DNA from: Vulcanimicrobium alpinum
GTDB taxonomy: Bacteria; Vulcanimicrobiota; Vulcanimicrobiia; Vulcanimicrobiales; Vulcanimicrobiaceae
Reading direction: 5' to 3'
DNA length: 64,000 nt
Assembly (NCBI RefSeq): GCF_027923555.1
Contig: NZ_AP025523.1
Location: 1,612,001-1,676,000 of the forward strand
The translations under genes were made by a program, and so were the position numbers. The notes beneath the pieces are model-generated. The model saw nothing but the letters and a program-made list of their open reading frames with translations, did not search any database and was not told the DNA's origin. Below are positions 41,895-49,444 of the stretch, piece after piece; within the stretch, counting starts at the first letter, position 1, and each line of letters begins with the position of its first letter.

Positions 41895-42977
41895 ATGCGG
41901 ACTCATGATGAGCAGCGTGCATCCGTTTGGACGACGTTGCAGCCGGAAGACACCGTGCCCGGCGATCATCCGTTGCGCCCGATGCGCGTGATGGTCAACG
42001 AAATTCTGCGCGAACTCTCGCCGGAGTTTTCCAAGCTCTACTCCCGACGGGGCCGGCCATCGATCGCGCCGGAGAAGCTGCTGCGAGCCTTGCTGTTGCA
42101 AATGTTCTACTCGATCCGCAGCGAGCCGATGCTGCTGGAGCAGTTGCGTTACAATTTGCTCTTTCGTTGGTTCGTGGGCTTGAGCATGGACGACAAGATC
42201 TGGGACCCCTCGACGTTCAGCAAGAACCGCGATCGGTTCTTGAATGGCGAAATCTCCGAGCGGTTCTTCGCCGCCGTGGTCGAGCGGGCGCGTGCCGACG
42301 AACTGCTCTCGAACGAGCATTTCACCGTCGATGGGACGCTAATCGAGGCGTGGGCCAGCCACAAGAGCTTTCGGCCCAAGTCGGACGACGAACCGCCGAC
42401 CTCGAGCGGCGGTCGCAACGAGGGCGTGAACTTTCGTGGCCGGCCGCGCAGCAACGAGACGCACGTCTCGAGTACCGATCCGGACGCGCGGTTGTACCGC
42501 AAGAGCAGCGGCGCGCCGGCGATTCTCGGCTATCTCGGACATGCTCTGATGGAGAATCGCAACGGCTTGATCGTCGGCGTGAAGACCACTCGCGCGACCG
42601 GGATCGCCGAACGCGAAGCAGCGCTGGAATTGATTCGCGGGGTCAGCGGAAGCAACCGAATCACGCTCGGCGCCGACAAGGCGTACGATACCAAAGACTT
42701 TGTCGAGGCGTTGCGAGCGCTCAACGTGACGCCGCACGTTGCTCAAAATACGACCCGTCGCCGCAGCGCGATCGACCGCCGAACCGTCCGCCATCCGGGC
42801 TACACGGTGAGTCAACGCAGGCGCAAGTTGATCGAGGAGAGCTTCGGGTGGGGCAAGACGATCGGCCGATTGCGCAAGGTGCATTTCCGCGGGCTTGATC
42901 TGGTCGGCGACATTGTGCGCTGGACGGCCGCGGCGTACAACTTGATCAGGATACGCAATCTGAGGGCCGCGACATGA
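41895..42977 (+). CDS. IS5/IS1182-type DDE transposase
   Basis: A 360-aa transposase when started at the ATG at 41895 (a GTG at 41832 is open upstream). The N-terminus carries DHPLRPMRVMVNEILRELSP and RGRPSIAPEKLLRALLLQM. The DDE triad is seen in EHFTVDGTLIEAWASHKSFR, ITLGADKAYDTKDFVEAL and KLIEESFGWGKTIGRLRK. No frameshift is visible, so it may be active. Confidence 0.92.
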   Translation: MRTHDEQRASVWTTLQPEDTVPGDHPLRPMRVMVNEILRELSPEFSKLYSRRGRPSIAPEKLLRALLLQMFYSIRSEPMLLEQLRYNLLFRWFVGLSMDDKIWDPSTFSKNRDRFLNGEISERFFAAVVERARADELLSNEHFTVDGTLIEAWASHKSFRPKSDDEPPTSSGGRNEGVNFRGRPRSNETHVSSTDPDARLYRKSSGAPAILGYLGHALMENRNGLIVGVKTTRATGIAEREAALELIRGVSGSNRITLGADKAYDTKDFVEALRALNVTPHVAQNTTRRRSAIDRRTVRHPGYTVSQRRRKLIEESFGWGKTIGRLRKVHFRGLDLVGDIVRWTAAAYNLIRIRNLRAAT

Positions 42978-43034
42978 TGCGAAGTGATGCTGACCCGAGG
43001 GGGCGTTTTCGAGATGAACCGCTCGGCAACGGGC

Positions 43035-43060
43035 TTCGAGAGGTCCGCCGACCTCCCGAA
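43035..43060 (+). terminator. hairpin downstream of the IS5-type transposase
   Basis: An 11-base stem TTCGAGAGGTC / GACCTCCCGAA with one mismatch and a CGCC loop lies 58 bases after the transposase stop, inside the element. It is followed by AACCG rather than a T-run, so termination is plausible but not certain. Confidence 0.5.
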
Positions 43061-43119
43061 AACCGTGCTGAACGGGCAGTTCGCGAACCACGCGCCGATT
43101 TTTTCACGGGGCTGCTAGA

Positions 43120-43431
43120 TCAGACCGCCCCGTTCCACAACGCCGTCAGCCGCGTGACGACCGCGCGGTCGTGCGGCTGCTCGCCGCTCCCCTTGCAGAC
43201 ACGGCAGGGGACCGGCGCGCAGTCCGCGCACGCGCCCGAGCCGCTGCAGTGACGGCAGTCGTCCTCGGGCGAGCGCATCGCGCGGCGGGCGCGCGGAAGG
43301 GTCCACCGCTCGCGCTCGCGACGGCGGTGCTCGCCGTCGAGATCGCTCTCCTTGAGCATCGCGCAGAAGCCGAACATCGAGATGCAGGCAAGAGCGCCGA
43401 CGACGAAGTCGGCGAACGTACGGTCCCTCAT
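43120..43431 (-). CDS. small membrane protein with DnaJ-like zinc-finger repeats
   Basis: A 103-aa protein with one hydrophobic N-terminal segment (FADFVVGALACISMFGFCAM), a basic linker and a C-terminal CRHCSGSGACADCAPVPCRV-CKGSG array, which is the CxxCxGxG zinc-binding pattern of DnaJ without a J domain. Such stand-alone fingers can be protein-folding or redox accessories. The ATG at 43431 is chosen because the membrane segment begins right after it; a longer frame upstream lacks protein-like character. Its stop is 2 bases from the IS target duplication. Confidence 0.65.
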   Translation of the reverse strand: MRDRTFADFVVGALACISMFGFCAMLKESDLDGEHRRRERERWTLPRARRAMRSPEDDCRHCSGSGACADCAPVPCRVCKGSGEQPHDRAVVTRLTALWNGAV

Positions 43432-43551
43432 CGCTCTTTGACTATCGGTGCCGGAGCAGCGAAGTTTGAGCGATAGCCGCCACACCTGGCGAGCGATGCT
43501 CCATGCCGCGGGTACGACGTCAGCCGACGCACACATCAACGCGGAGGTTGC

Positions 43552-43983
43552 ATGCAGACATCGGAGGTTCGGGACGCGGCCGCACAGGCCGTCAACCAAT
43601 CGAAGTCGTTCCTGAGCCGTCAGGTCGACCAGCGGACCACGGAACTCGGAGATCGCGCCGCGACGATCGCGGAAGAACTGCGCCATGTCAGCGGTCAATT
43701 GCGGCAGAGCGGGATCGCGCCCGGCGCCGACTACACCGATCGGGGCGCCGAGGCCGTCGAGAACGTCGCTCGCTATCTGCAGGGCGCCGACGGCGAGCAG
43801 TTGATCGAGGATCTGGAATCGCTGGCGCGACGTCAGCCGTGGATGGTCGCCGCGGGGGCACTCCTTGCGGGGTTCGCGGCATCCCGCTTCCTAAAGACCT
43901 CGAGCTCCCGCCGTTTCCGTTCCGGGTCGGCCGGGCGCTACGGAACCGGCGGCACGGCGTATGGATACGATTATGAGACCTGA
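43552..43983 (+). CDS. hypothetical helical protein with C-terminal membrane segment
   Basis: A 143-aa protein with an amphipathic helical first half (DAAAQAVNQSKSFLSRQVDQ), a segment LEDLESLARRQPWMVAAGAL, then LAGFAASRFLKTSS as a short membrane anchor and a Gly/Tyr-rich tail. This layout recalls DUF883/ElaB-like membrane-associated proteins. CGGAGG lies 4 bases before the ATG. It overlaps the holin-like gene by 23 bases, so it is the first gene of a three-gene envelope operon. Confidence 0.75.
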   Translation: MQTSEVRDAAAQAVNQSKSFLSRQVDQRTTELGDRAATIAEELRHVSGQLRQSGIAPGADYTDRGAEAVENVARYLQGADGEQLIEDLESLARRQPWMVAAGALLAGFAASRFLKTSSSRRFRSGSAGRYGTGGTAYGYDYET

Positions 43984-44395
43984 TGCACCGCGCGAGGCCG
44001 ATCGCCCGATTGGCGAGCTGCTGCGCGAACTCGGCGACGAGATCGCGACGCTTGTCCGCGCGGAGATCGCACTGGCACGCGCCGAGATGGCCGAGAAGGC
44101 GAAGCCTGCCGTCGCGTCCGCCGGGATGTTCGGCGGCTCGGCCCTGCTCGCGCTCGGCGCGTTCGGCGCGTTCACGACCTTTCTCATCGCCGTGCTCGCA
44201 CTGGCCCTGCAGGTCTGGGCGGCGGCACTCATCGTGACGGTGATCTACGGCGTGATCGCCTTCGCGTTCGCGCAGTCCGGAAAACACAAGTTGGAAGAAG
44301 CGACGCCGCTCGTCCCCGAGCAAACAGCGCAGACCGTAAAGGAGGATATCGAATGGGCGAAGACCCGCGCGCAATCCGGCATGAGATCGAGGTAA
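43961..44395 (+). CDS. phage-holin-superfamily/DUF1469-like membrane protein
   Basis: A 144-aa protein with the pattern IGELLRELGDEIATLVRAEI and ALARAEMAEKAKPA, followed by two membrane helices (GSALLALGAFGAFTTFLIAV; VWAAALIVTVIYGVIAFAFA). It is the usual neighbour of DUF3618 proteins in chromosomes and has no link to a phage here. Overlaps genes on both sides. Confidence 0.82.
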   Translation: MDTIMRPDAPREADRPIGELLRELGDEIATLVRAEIALARAEMAEKAKPAVASAGMFGGSALLALGAFGAFTTFLIAVLALALQVWAAALIVTVIYGVIAFAFAQSGKHKLEEATPLVPEQTAQTVKEDIEWAKTRAQSGMRSR

Positions 44396-45000
44396 CCCGT
44401 GCGCGCATGGGCGACACGGTCGAAGCGCTGGGCAACAAGGCCGACGTGCCGGCCCGCGTCAAGGACGCGGTGAACGATCGAGTGGAGACCGTCAAGGAAA
44501 GCATCGGCGATGCCGTCGGAGGGGTGATGGACGGAATGCAGCAGGCAACGCGCAGCGTCGGACGGGCGCTGGGCGGTGCGAGTGAATCGGTGAGCGGACG
44601 GGTCGGCGACACGGTCGAAGCGGTCGGCGACCGGCTGCCCGATGTCTCCGATGCGCGCAACGCCGCTCGCCGCGGCGTCGACATCGCGCAGGAGAATCCG
44701 CTCGGGCTCGCGCTCGGCGCGCTCGCAGTCGGGTTCCTTGCGGGACTGCTCGCGCCGGTGACGGATCTCGAGCGCGAACGCGTGGGGCCGCTGCGCGACG
44801 ATCTGATGCGGCGAGCGCAAGACGCCGGGACCGAGATGCTGCAGCACGGCAAACAGGTCGTCAGCGACGTTGCGCAGTCGGCAATGCAGACGGCGCAGCA
44901 GTCGGCGCAGGCGCACGCGCGCGAGGTCGCGGACGAGCTTGCGAACGGGACGAGCTCAGCGACGGCGGGTGCACGCACGCCGGGCACCGCGTACCCGTAA
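44353..45000 (+). CDS. DUF3618-domain membrane protein
   Basis: A 215-aa protein opening with the DUF3618 signature PRAIRHEIEVTRARMGDTVE-ALGNKADVPARVKD, followed by repeated helical segments with GD-VEA-G (ESVSGRVGDTVEAVGDRLPD), one membrane helix (LGLALGALAVGFLAGLLAPV) and a long Gln/Ala-rich coiled tail. Function is not established; the gene trio is common in bacteria exposed to drying or envelope stress, but that role is inference. Starts 43 bases inside the previous gene. Confidence 0.82.
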   Translation: MGEDPRAIRHEIEVTRARMGDTVEALGNKADVPARVKDAVNDRVETVKESIGDAVGGVMDGMQQATRSVGRALGGASESVSGRVGDTVEAVGDRLPDVSDARNAARRGVDIAQENPLGLALGALAVGFLAGLLAPVTDLERERVGPLRDDLMRRAQDAGTEMLQHGKQVVSDVAQSAMQTAQQSAQAHAREVADELANGTSSATAGARTPGTAYP

Positions 45001-45003
45001 GGC

Positions 45004-45546
45004 TCAGACGATCGCATCGGGTGCGGCGACGTCGGCCTCGCGGCCGGCGTCGTCGACACGGCGGTGCCAATCCGCGCCGAGCTCGTGATCGAGTTCGTCG
45101 CGGAGCAGACCGGCGGCCATGTTGGTCTCGATGACCAAGAACGCCGTCGCGATGCAGAGGAACGTCGCTCCCAGCAGGACCAGCGCGAGCGAGATCCACG
45201 GCACCGCGACCCGCGTGACTTCCTCGAGCGCGATCGAGAGCGACGACATCACGAACAGGAAGATCGCGAGATAATAGAACGTCAGCGCGCGCTCCACGAA
45301 TTGGGAGCGGCGGCGATACGAGCGCAGCCAGCGCGTATACGTGCGGACGGTCTGGAGATCGCCGCGCTGCGCCGCAGCCGTCGTCTGCGCGAGGACCTCG
45401 CGCGCGCGGTCGAAGACGCGCGCGATGCGCGTGAGCGTCGAGGCGACGAGCGATCCGGTCCCCAAGATGAGGATCGCGGGCGTGATCATCGCCGAGATGA
45501 CGCCCAGGATCGACGGAAGCCCGGAGGAGGACGCGCCGCTGAATAT
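45004..45546 (-). CDS. DUF2721-like membrane protein (start uncertain, ATA possible)
   Basis: A protein of 180 aa from an ATA at 45546, or 161 aa from the ATG at 45489. Three membrane helices and the pattern ITPAILILGTGSLVASTLTR, IARVFDRAREVL and FVERALTFYYLAIFLFVMSS fit DUF2721. The family normally has the ILGVISAM segment that lies upstream of the ATG, and an AGAGGA sequence stands 6 bases before the ATA, so ATA initiation is a real option. It begins 20 bases after the M3 peptidase stop and is probably co-transcribed. Function unknown. Confidence 0.78.
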   Translation of the reverse strand: MFSGASSSGLPSILGVISAMITPAILILGTGSLVASTLTRIARVFDRAREVLAQTTAAAQRGDLQTVRTYTRWLRSYRRRSQFVERALTFYYLAIFLFVMSSLSIALEEVTRVAVPWISLALVLLGATFLCIATAFLVIETNMAAGLLRDELDHELGADWHRRVDDAGREADVAAPDAIV

Positions 45547-45566
45547 GGCGCGTCCTCTGTTCGCTG

Positions 45567-47618
45567 CTAGCGCCCCGAAGTCTGCGCCGGCGGCGCGATC
45601 CCGAGTTCCTCGTAAAAGGCGTTCGGGTTCATCGGGCGGCCCAGGAAGCGCGCCACCTCGACGTCGGGCTCGAGCGCGCGGGCGGGCGCGAGGATGTCGT
45701 TGCGATAGGCCATCCCGGCGACCGGGTTGGTAAGCCCCTGCGCCTTGAAGCGCGAGAACATGTCCTGCGCGTAGACCTTCGACCACAAGTAGCCGTAGTA
45801 GCCCGCGTCGTAGCCGCCCATCAAGTGGCCGAACGCCGCTTCGGGATGCGTGCCGTCGACAAACTGGTTGGGGGTCGTGCGCGAGACGGTCGCCTTCCAC
45901 ACCGCGGTCGTGTCGATCGGCGGTTTGGCGGTGTGATAGATCATGTCGACGCTGGCGTAGAGGATCTGCGAGGTCGTCTGCAGCGCGTAATGCACGTAGC
46001 GCGCCGCGATCATCTTCTGGATCATCTCGTCGGGCAGCGGCTGGTTCGTGGCCACGTTCGCGCTGACGGCCTTGAGGATCCCCGGATCCCAGGCAAAGTT
46101 TTCGAGCATCTGCGAAGGCGCTTCGATGAAATCCTGACGGAAGCCGGCGGTGAGCGTCTCGTACGGCTCGTTCGCGAGCAGCGCCGCCATGTTGTGGCCG
46201 AACTCGTGGAAGAACGTCACGACGTCGTCGTGCGTCAGGAGCGCCGGCTTGCCGGGCGCGGGGGCCGGCCAGTTCCCGACGATCGCACTGGTCGCGAGCC
46301 GCACGCTGCCGTCCGGCATCACCCGGCGCGGGACGAGCGGGAAGTTCGCGAAGTGATCGTACTTGCCGGGGCGCGGATAGAGATCGAGATAGAAGCGGCC
46401 GCGCGGTGCACCGCTCGCGGCGTCGACGACGTCGTAGGTCTGCACCTGGTCCTGCCACGTCGTCTCGGAGACGCGGGTGAACTTCACGCCGAGCAGGTGC
46501 TCGTAGATCCCGAGGACGCTGTCGATCACGTGCGGGACTGGGAAGTACTGTTTGATCGCGTTCTGATCGACGGCATATTTCGTCTTGCGCAGCAGGTTCT
46601 CGTAGTAGCCCTGATCCCATTGGTCGAGCGGCGCGCCCTTGAGCGCCGCGTCCTCGTCACGCTCCGTTCGCGCCTTGGCCAGGATCGCGGCGTCGATCTG
46701 CGTGAGGAAGTTCTCGACGCGTGCCGGCGACGCGGCCATGCGATCGGCGAGCACGTACGCGGCCCACGTCTGGTAGCCCAGCAGATGCGCGAGCCGATCG
46801 CGAAGGACGAGCGCGTCCTGCAGGAGTTTCACGTTCGCGTCGCCGCCGCGGTTGTTGTATGCGATGTAGTACGATTTGCGCGCCGCGGCGTCGCTCTTGT
46901 TTTCCATGAACGGCCCGACGGTCGACTCGTTGACCGGGACGGTGTAGCCGCCGTCGGGGTTCTTTTTCAGTGCCGCAGCGACGAAGTCGGGCGGCAGCGC
47001 CTGCGCCTGCACCGCGGTGATCGCGATCGTGGACGCGTCTTTGCCGAGATTCGCCTGAAAGGTGTTCTGATCGTCGTTGAGCTTCTGCTGAAGTGAGATG
47101 TACTCGCGCCGCTGCGCGTCGGGCAGCCCCGCGCCGCTGCGCTTGAGCTGGGTGAGCCAGAGCTGGGTGAGCTTCGTCTGCGACGGCCCGTGCGAGGTTC
47201 CGCTCTTGGCCGCCGCATTGACGGCTTGATAGAGATCGGGGCGCGCCGCGAGTTCCGTCAGCGCGTTGCCGGCGTCGGTCGAGCACTTCAGCGACGCGTC
47301 GCGCACCTTCGCGTCGGTCGCGACATTGAAGAGGAAGCCTTGCGCGGCGAGGTCGTCGTTGAAATCGGCCGTCGCGTTCTCCAGCGGCAGCACGACGGTC
47401 TCAAACGTCCGCGCCGAGCGCGCGCGCACGATCGCGTTGGTGCGCGCATTGAGCTGCGCGATCGACGATGCGCACGTGGAGGCAATCTTCGCCGGCGCGA
47501 GCGCCCAGTCGACGGCGACGAGGGCGGCGGCGGGTTTGGCGTGCGCTGCCAGCGGGAGGGAGGCCAGGAGCGCGGACGCCGCGACGGCAGCCGTGCTCCG
47601 AACGATTACGGACTTCAT
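45567..47618 (-). CDS. secreted M3-family zinc oligopeptidase
   Basis: A 683-aa thimet-oligopeptidase/Dcp-like enzyme with a signal peptide (VAASALLASLPLAAHA). The zinc site is VVTFFHEFGHNMAALLANEP, with the downstream Glu in FRQDFIEAPSQMLENFAWD. The C-terminal substrate-binding Tyr/His region reads GTHPEAAFGHLMGGYDAGYY and GYLWSKVYAQDMFSRF. It would trim short peptides outside the cytoplasm. A TAGAGC box 5 bases before the ATG at 47618 suggests a leaderless transcript. The frame is open far upstream, but the signal peptide fixes the start. Confidence 0.93.
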   Translation of the reverse strand: MKSVIVRSTAAVAASALLASLPLAAHAKPAAALVAVDWALAPAKIASTCASSIAQLNARTNAIVRARSARTFETVVLPLENATADFNDDLAAQGFLFNVATDAKVRDASLKCSTDAGNALTELAARPDLYQAVNAAAKSGTSHGPSQTKLTQLWLTQLKRSGAGLPDAQRREYISLQQKLNDDQNTFQANLGKDASTIAITAVQAQALPPDFVAAALKKNPDGGYTVPVNESTVGPFMENKSDAAARKSYYIAYNNRGGDANVKLLQDALVLRDRLAHLLGYQTWAAYVLADRMAASPARVENFLTQIDAAILAKARTERDEDAALKGAPLDQWDQGYYENLLRKTKYAVDQNAIKQYFPVPHVIDSVLGIYEHLLGVKFTRVSETTWQDQVQTYDVVDAASGAPRGRFYLDLYPRPGKYDHFANFPLVPRRVMPDGSVRLATSAIVGNWPAPAPGKPALLTHDDVVTFFHEFGHNMAALLANEPYETLTAGFRQDFIEAPSQMLENFAWDPGILKAVSANVATNQPLPDEMIQKMIAARYVHYALQTTSQILYASVDMIYHTAKPPIDTTAVWKATVSRTTPNQFVDGTHPEAAFGHLMGGYDAGYYGYLWSKVYAQDMFSRFKAQGLTNPVAGMAYRNDILAPARALEPDVEVARFLGRPMNPNAFYEELGIAPPAQTSGR

Positions 47619-47623
47619 CACCC

Positions 47624-47629
47624 GCTCTA
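47624..47629 (-). promoter_or_regulatory. candidate -10 box for a leaderless M3-peptidase transcript
   Basis: On the minus strand TAGAGC is followed by GGGTG and then the ATG at 47618. The block closely matches TAGAGT-GGGCG-ATG at the GNAT gene. Confidence 0.4.
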
Positions 47630-47664
47630 CGTTCGTGAAGGTCCCCGGTGTTCCGTCGCGTGAA

Positions 47665-48759
47665 ATGCGACGCATGCTCCGTTCGCTGCTTCGTGCGAGC
47701 GCTGCCGTCGCGCTCGCGGTTTTCGTTGCTCCGGCCGCACCGTCGGCCGCACCGCCCCCGGGACTCGCATACGACGAGATCGTGCGCGTCGTCGTCAACG
47801 CAACGCCGCCGCCGCCGGGGAACTTCGCGGCCGACGTTGCCGCGATCCAGACCGCCCCGGCCGCGCCCAGCGCGCCGCCGCGCCGGCGCGGGCTCGGCAA
47901 CATCGCGAACATCGCCGGCGCCGTCCTCTCCGGTGGCGGGGCGAACGCCGTCGCAGGCGCCGTGGCCTCGGAGGCGATCTCCGCCTCGATCGAAAGCGCG
48001 CTCGAAGCGTCGATGGCCGCGCAGTTCAGCGGGCTGGCGGCGAGCGCGCGATCGTTTCTACAGCCGCATCTGCTGCGCTACGCGTACTGGAACGGCTGGG
48101 AACGGGTCGACGACGTCGCCGCGCAGACCGCGACGATCCGCAAGTGCGATTTGGGCCAAGTCGTGACCCTCAATCTGGCGCAGAAGACGTACACGGTCTC
48201 GGTCCCGGGCAGCGAGCCCGAGGCGAGCGCGCCGCCGGCGCCGCGCCGCGGGCGCGCCCCCGATCCCCAAGCGCCGGGGACCGCGGTCGCCGATCTCACC
48301 GAGACGACCCGCAGCCTCGGCCCGCTGCGGATCGAGAACCAGCCCACGACGGGGTACGACGCGACCACCAGCTTCACGATGAGCCAGGCGACCGGTTCGT
48401 GCCGCGACGGCGGCGCGTCGATTCGCACCGTGGAATATCTCTCGCCGCTGAACCGTCCGGCGGTCACCTCGTGCCCGATTCGCCGGCCCTTGGTCCCGCA
48501 GACGGCGAGCGAGGCCGTCACGATGCCCACCGGCGGCTGCCGCCCGACTTTCACCGTCCGTCGTTCGGGTCCGACCCCGCCCGGGAGCAAGCTCTCGCTG
48601 TATTCGCTGGTGACCTTCGCGCAAGCGGGCTCCGGCGCGGCGACGCCGCCGCCGGGCGGCGGCTTCGGGTTCCTCACCGAGCGCGGCAGCCTGCGGACGC
48701 TCGGGGCGACCGACGCCTCGCTCTTCGAGGTGCCGACCGGGTTTACGAAATCACCCTGA
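47665..48759 (+). CDS. secreted hypothetical protein
   Basis: A 364-aa protein with a signal peptide (MLRSLLRASAAVALAVFVAP). It contains low-complexity Pro/Ala stretches, an alpha-helical Gly/Ala block (NIANIAGAVLSGGGANAVAG), FLQPHLLRYAYWNGWERVDD, and a C-terminal half with LGPLRIENQPTTGYDATTSF and a few paired cysteines. No family is recognised; the second half could be a lipoprotein-like beta domain that binds a ligand. It is divergent from the M3 peptidase with 46 bases between the starts. Confidence 0.7.
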   Translation: MRRMLRSLLRASAAVALAVFVAPAAPSAAPPPGLAYDEIVRVVVNATPPPPGNFAADVAAIQTAPAAPSAPPRRRGLGNIANIAGAVLSGGGANAVAGAVASEAISASIESALEASMAAQFSGLAASARSFLQPHLLRYAYWNGWERVDDVAAQTATIRKCDLGQVVTLNLAQKTYTVSVPGSEPEASAPPAPRRGRAPDPQAPGTAVADLTETTRSLGPLRIENQPTTGYDATTSFTMSQATGSCRDGGASIRTVEYLSPLNRPAVTSCPIRRPLVPQTASEAVTMPTGGCRPTFTVRRSGPTPPGSKLSLYSLVTFAQAGSGAATPPPGGGFGFLTERGSLRTLGATDASLFEVPTGFTKSP

Positions 48760-48825
48760 TCCGCTCGGCGGCGGCCACTGCTGACCTTGCCCGCAGGGCC
48801 GCGGGCGTGTAGCATAGGCGGAGCC

Positions 48826-48937
48826 TCGACGAGGGTTGGGCCTCGCGCAACGGCAACCCGTGAACCCCGCCAGGCCCGGAAGGGAGCAACGGTAAGCGGA
48901 CCTTCCCGTGTGCCGCGAATCACCTGGCCCTCGTCCT
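48826..48937 (+). ncRNA. ffs: signal recognition particle RNA, small bacterial (4.5S) type
   Basis: The universally conserved apical region is present: GCCAGGCCCGGAAGGGAGCA followed by ACGGTAAGCG and the closing GTGTGCCGCGA. The outer ends pair (GACGAGGG at 48828-48835 with CCCTCGTC at 48928-48935), giving a hairpin of about 110 bases. It binds Ffh to target membrane proteins. It is followed by CTTTCTTTT, a possible termination site, and then the DUF4446 gene. Confidence 0.93.
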
Positions 48938-48952
48938 GGCCTTTCTTTTGGC

Positions 48953-49444
48953 ATGAACGAACTCACCACGGCCGTCATCGCGAGTCTGACGAGCGCGCTC
49001 GTCGTCACGAGCGCGTACCATCTGCTCGTCGCGGCGCCGCGCGCCGCGCGGATGCGCGCGATCGTCGACCAGCACGACGGCATGCTCGGCGGCGGGGCGA
49101 CCCGCGCCACCGATCGGCTGACGGCGCTCGAACGGGACGCCGTCGAGGCAGCGCGGGCGCGCGACGGGCAAGCTCGCCGGATCGAGTCGCTGGAGAAGAT
49201 GGCGCGCACCGAGGTGCCGCGGGTCGGCTTCGTCCGTTTCAACGCCTTCGACGACGTCGGCTCCGACCTGTCGTACGCGTTGGCGCTGCTCAACGGCGAG
49301 GGCGACGGCGTCGTCCTCACCAGCATCTACTCGCGCGAGGACACGCGCACGTACGGCAAGGGCGTCACCGCCTTCAAGCCCGCGACCGATCCCTCCGAAG
49401 AAGAACTCGCCGCGATCGCCAAAGCCCGAGCCGCCGCATCGTGA
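48953..49444 (+). CDS. DUF4446-family protein
   Basis: A 163-aa protein with one N-terminal membrane segment (LTTAVIASLTSALVVTSAYH), a coiled coil (about residues 40-85) and the DUF4446 signature VGFVRFNAFDDVGSDLSYAL-ALLNGEGDGVVLTSIYSRED followed by TYGKGV. Proteins of this family are often found beside ParAB in Firmicutes; here it sits between the SRP RNA and a peptidase. Function unknown. The ATG at 48953 is the only start that keeps it clear of the SRP RNA. Confidence 0.87.
   Translation: MNELTTAVIASLTSALVVTSAYHLLVAAPRAARMRAIVDQHDGMLGGGATRATDRLTALERDAVEAARARDGQARRIESLEKMARTEVPRVGFVRFNAFDDVGSDLSYALALLNGEGDGVVLTSIYSREDTRTYGKGVTAFKPATDPSEEELAAIAKARAAAS

Larger units (their letters stand above)
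41797..43114 (+). mobile_element. IS5/IS1182-type insertion sequence, about 1.32 kb
   Basis: The ends align as inverted repeats: left CAGGCTGATGAAAAATCGGC from 41797 and right, read inward from 43114, CAGCCCCGTGAAAAAATCGG. They are flanked by CTAG at 41793-41796 and 43115-43118, a 4-base target duplication of the kind made by IS5-like elements. The element contains one transposase gene and a terminator-like hairpin. It lies exactly between the stop codons of two convergent genes, which would have been one base apart before insertion. Confidence 0.85.

Noticed and set aside
43961-44395. Prophage remnant suggested by the holin-like gene
   Set aside because: No other phage genes are near; holin-superfamily proteins of this type commonly sit beside DUF3618 genes in ordinary chromosomes.
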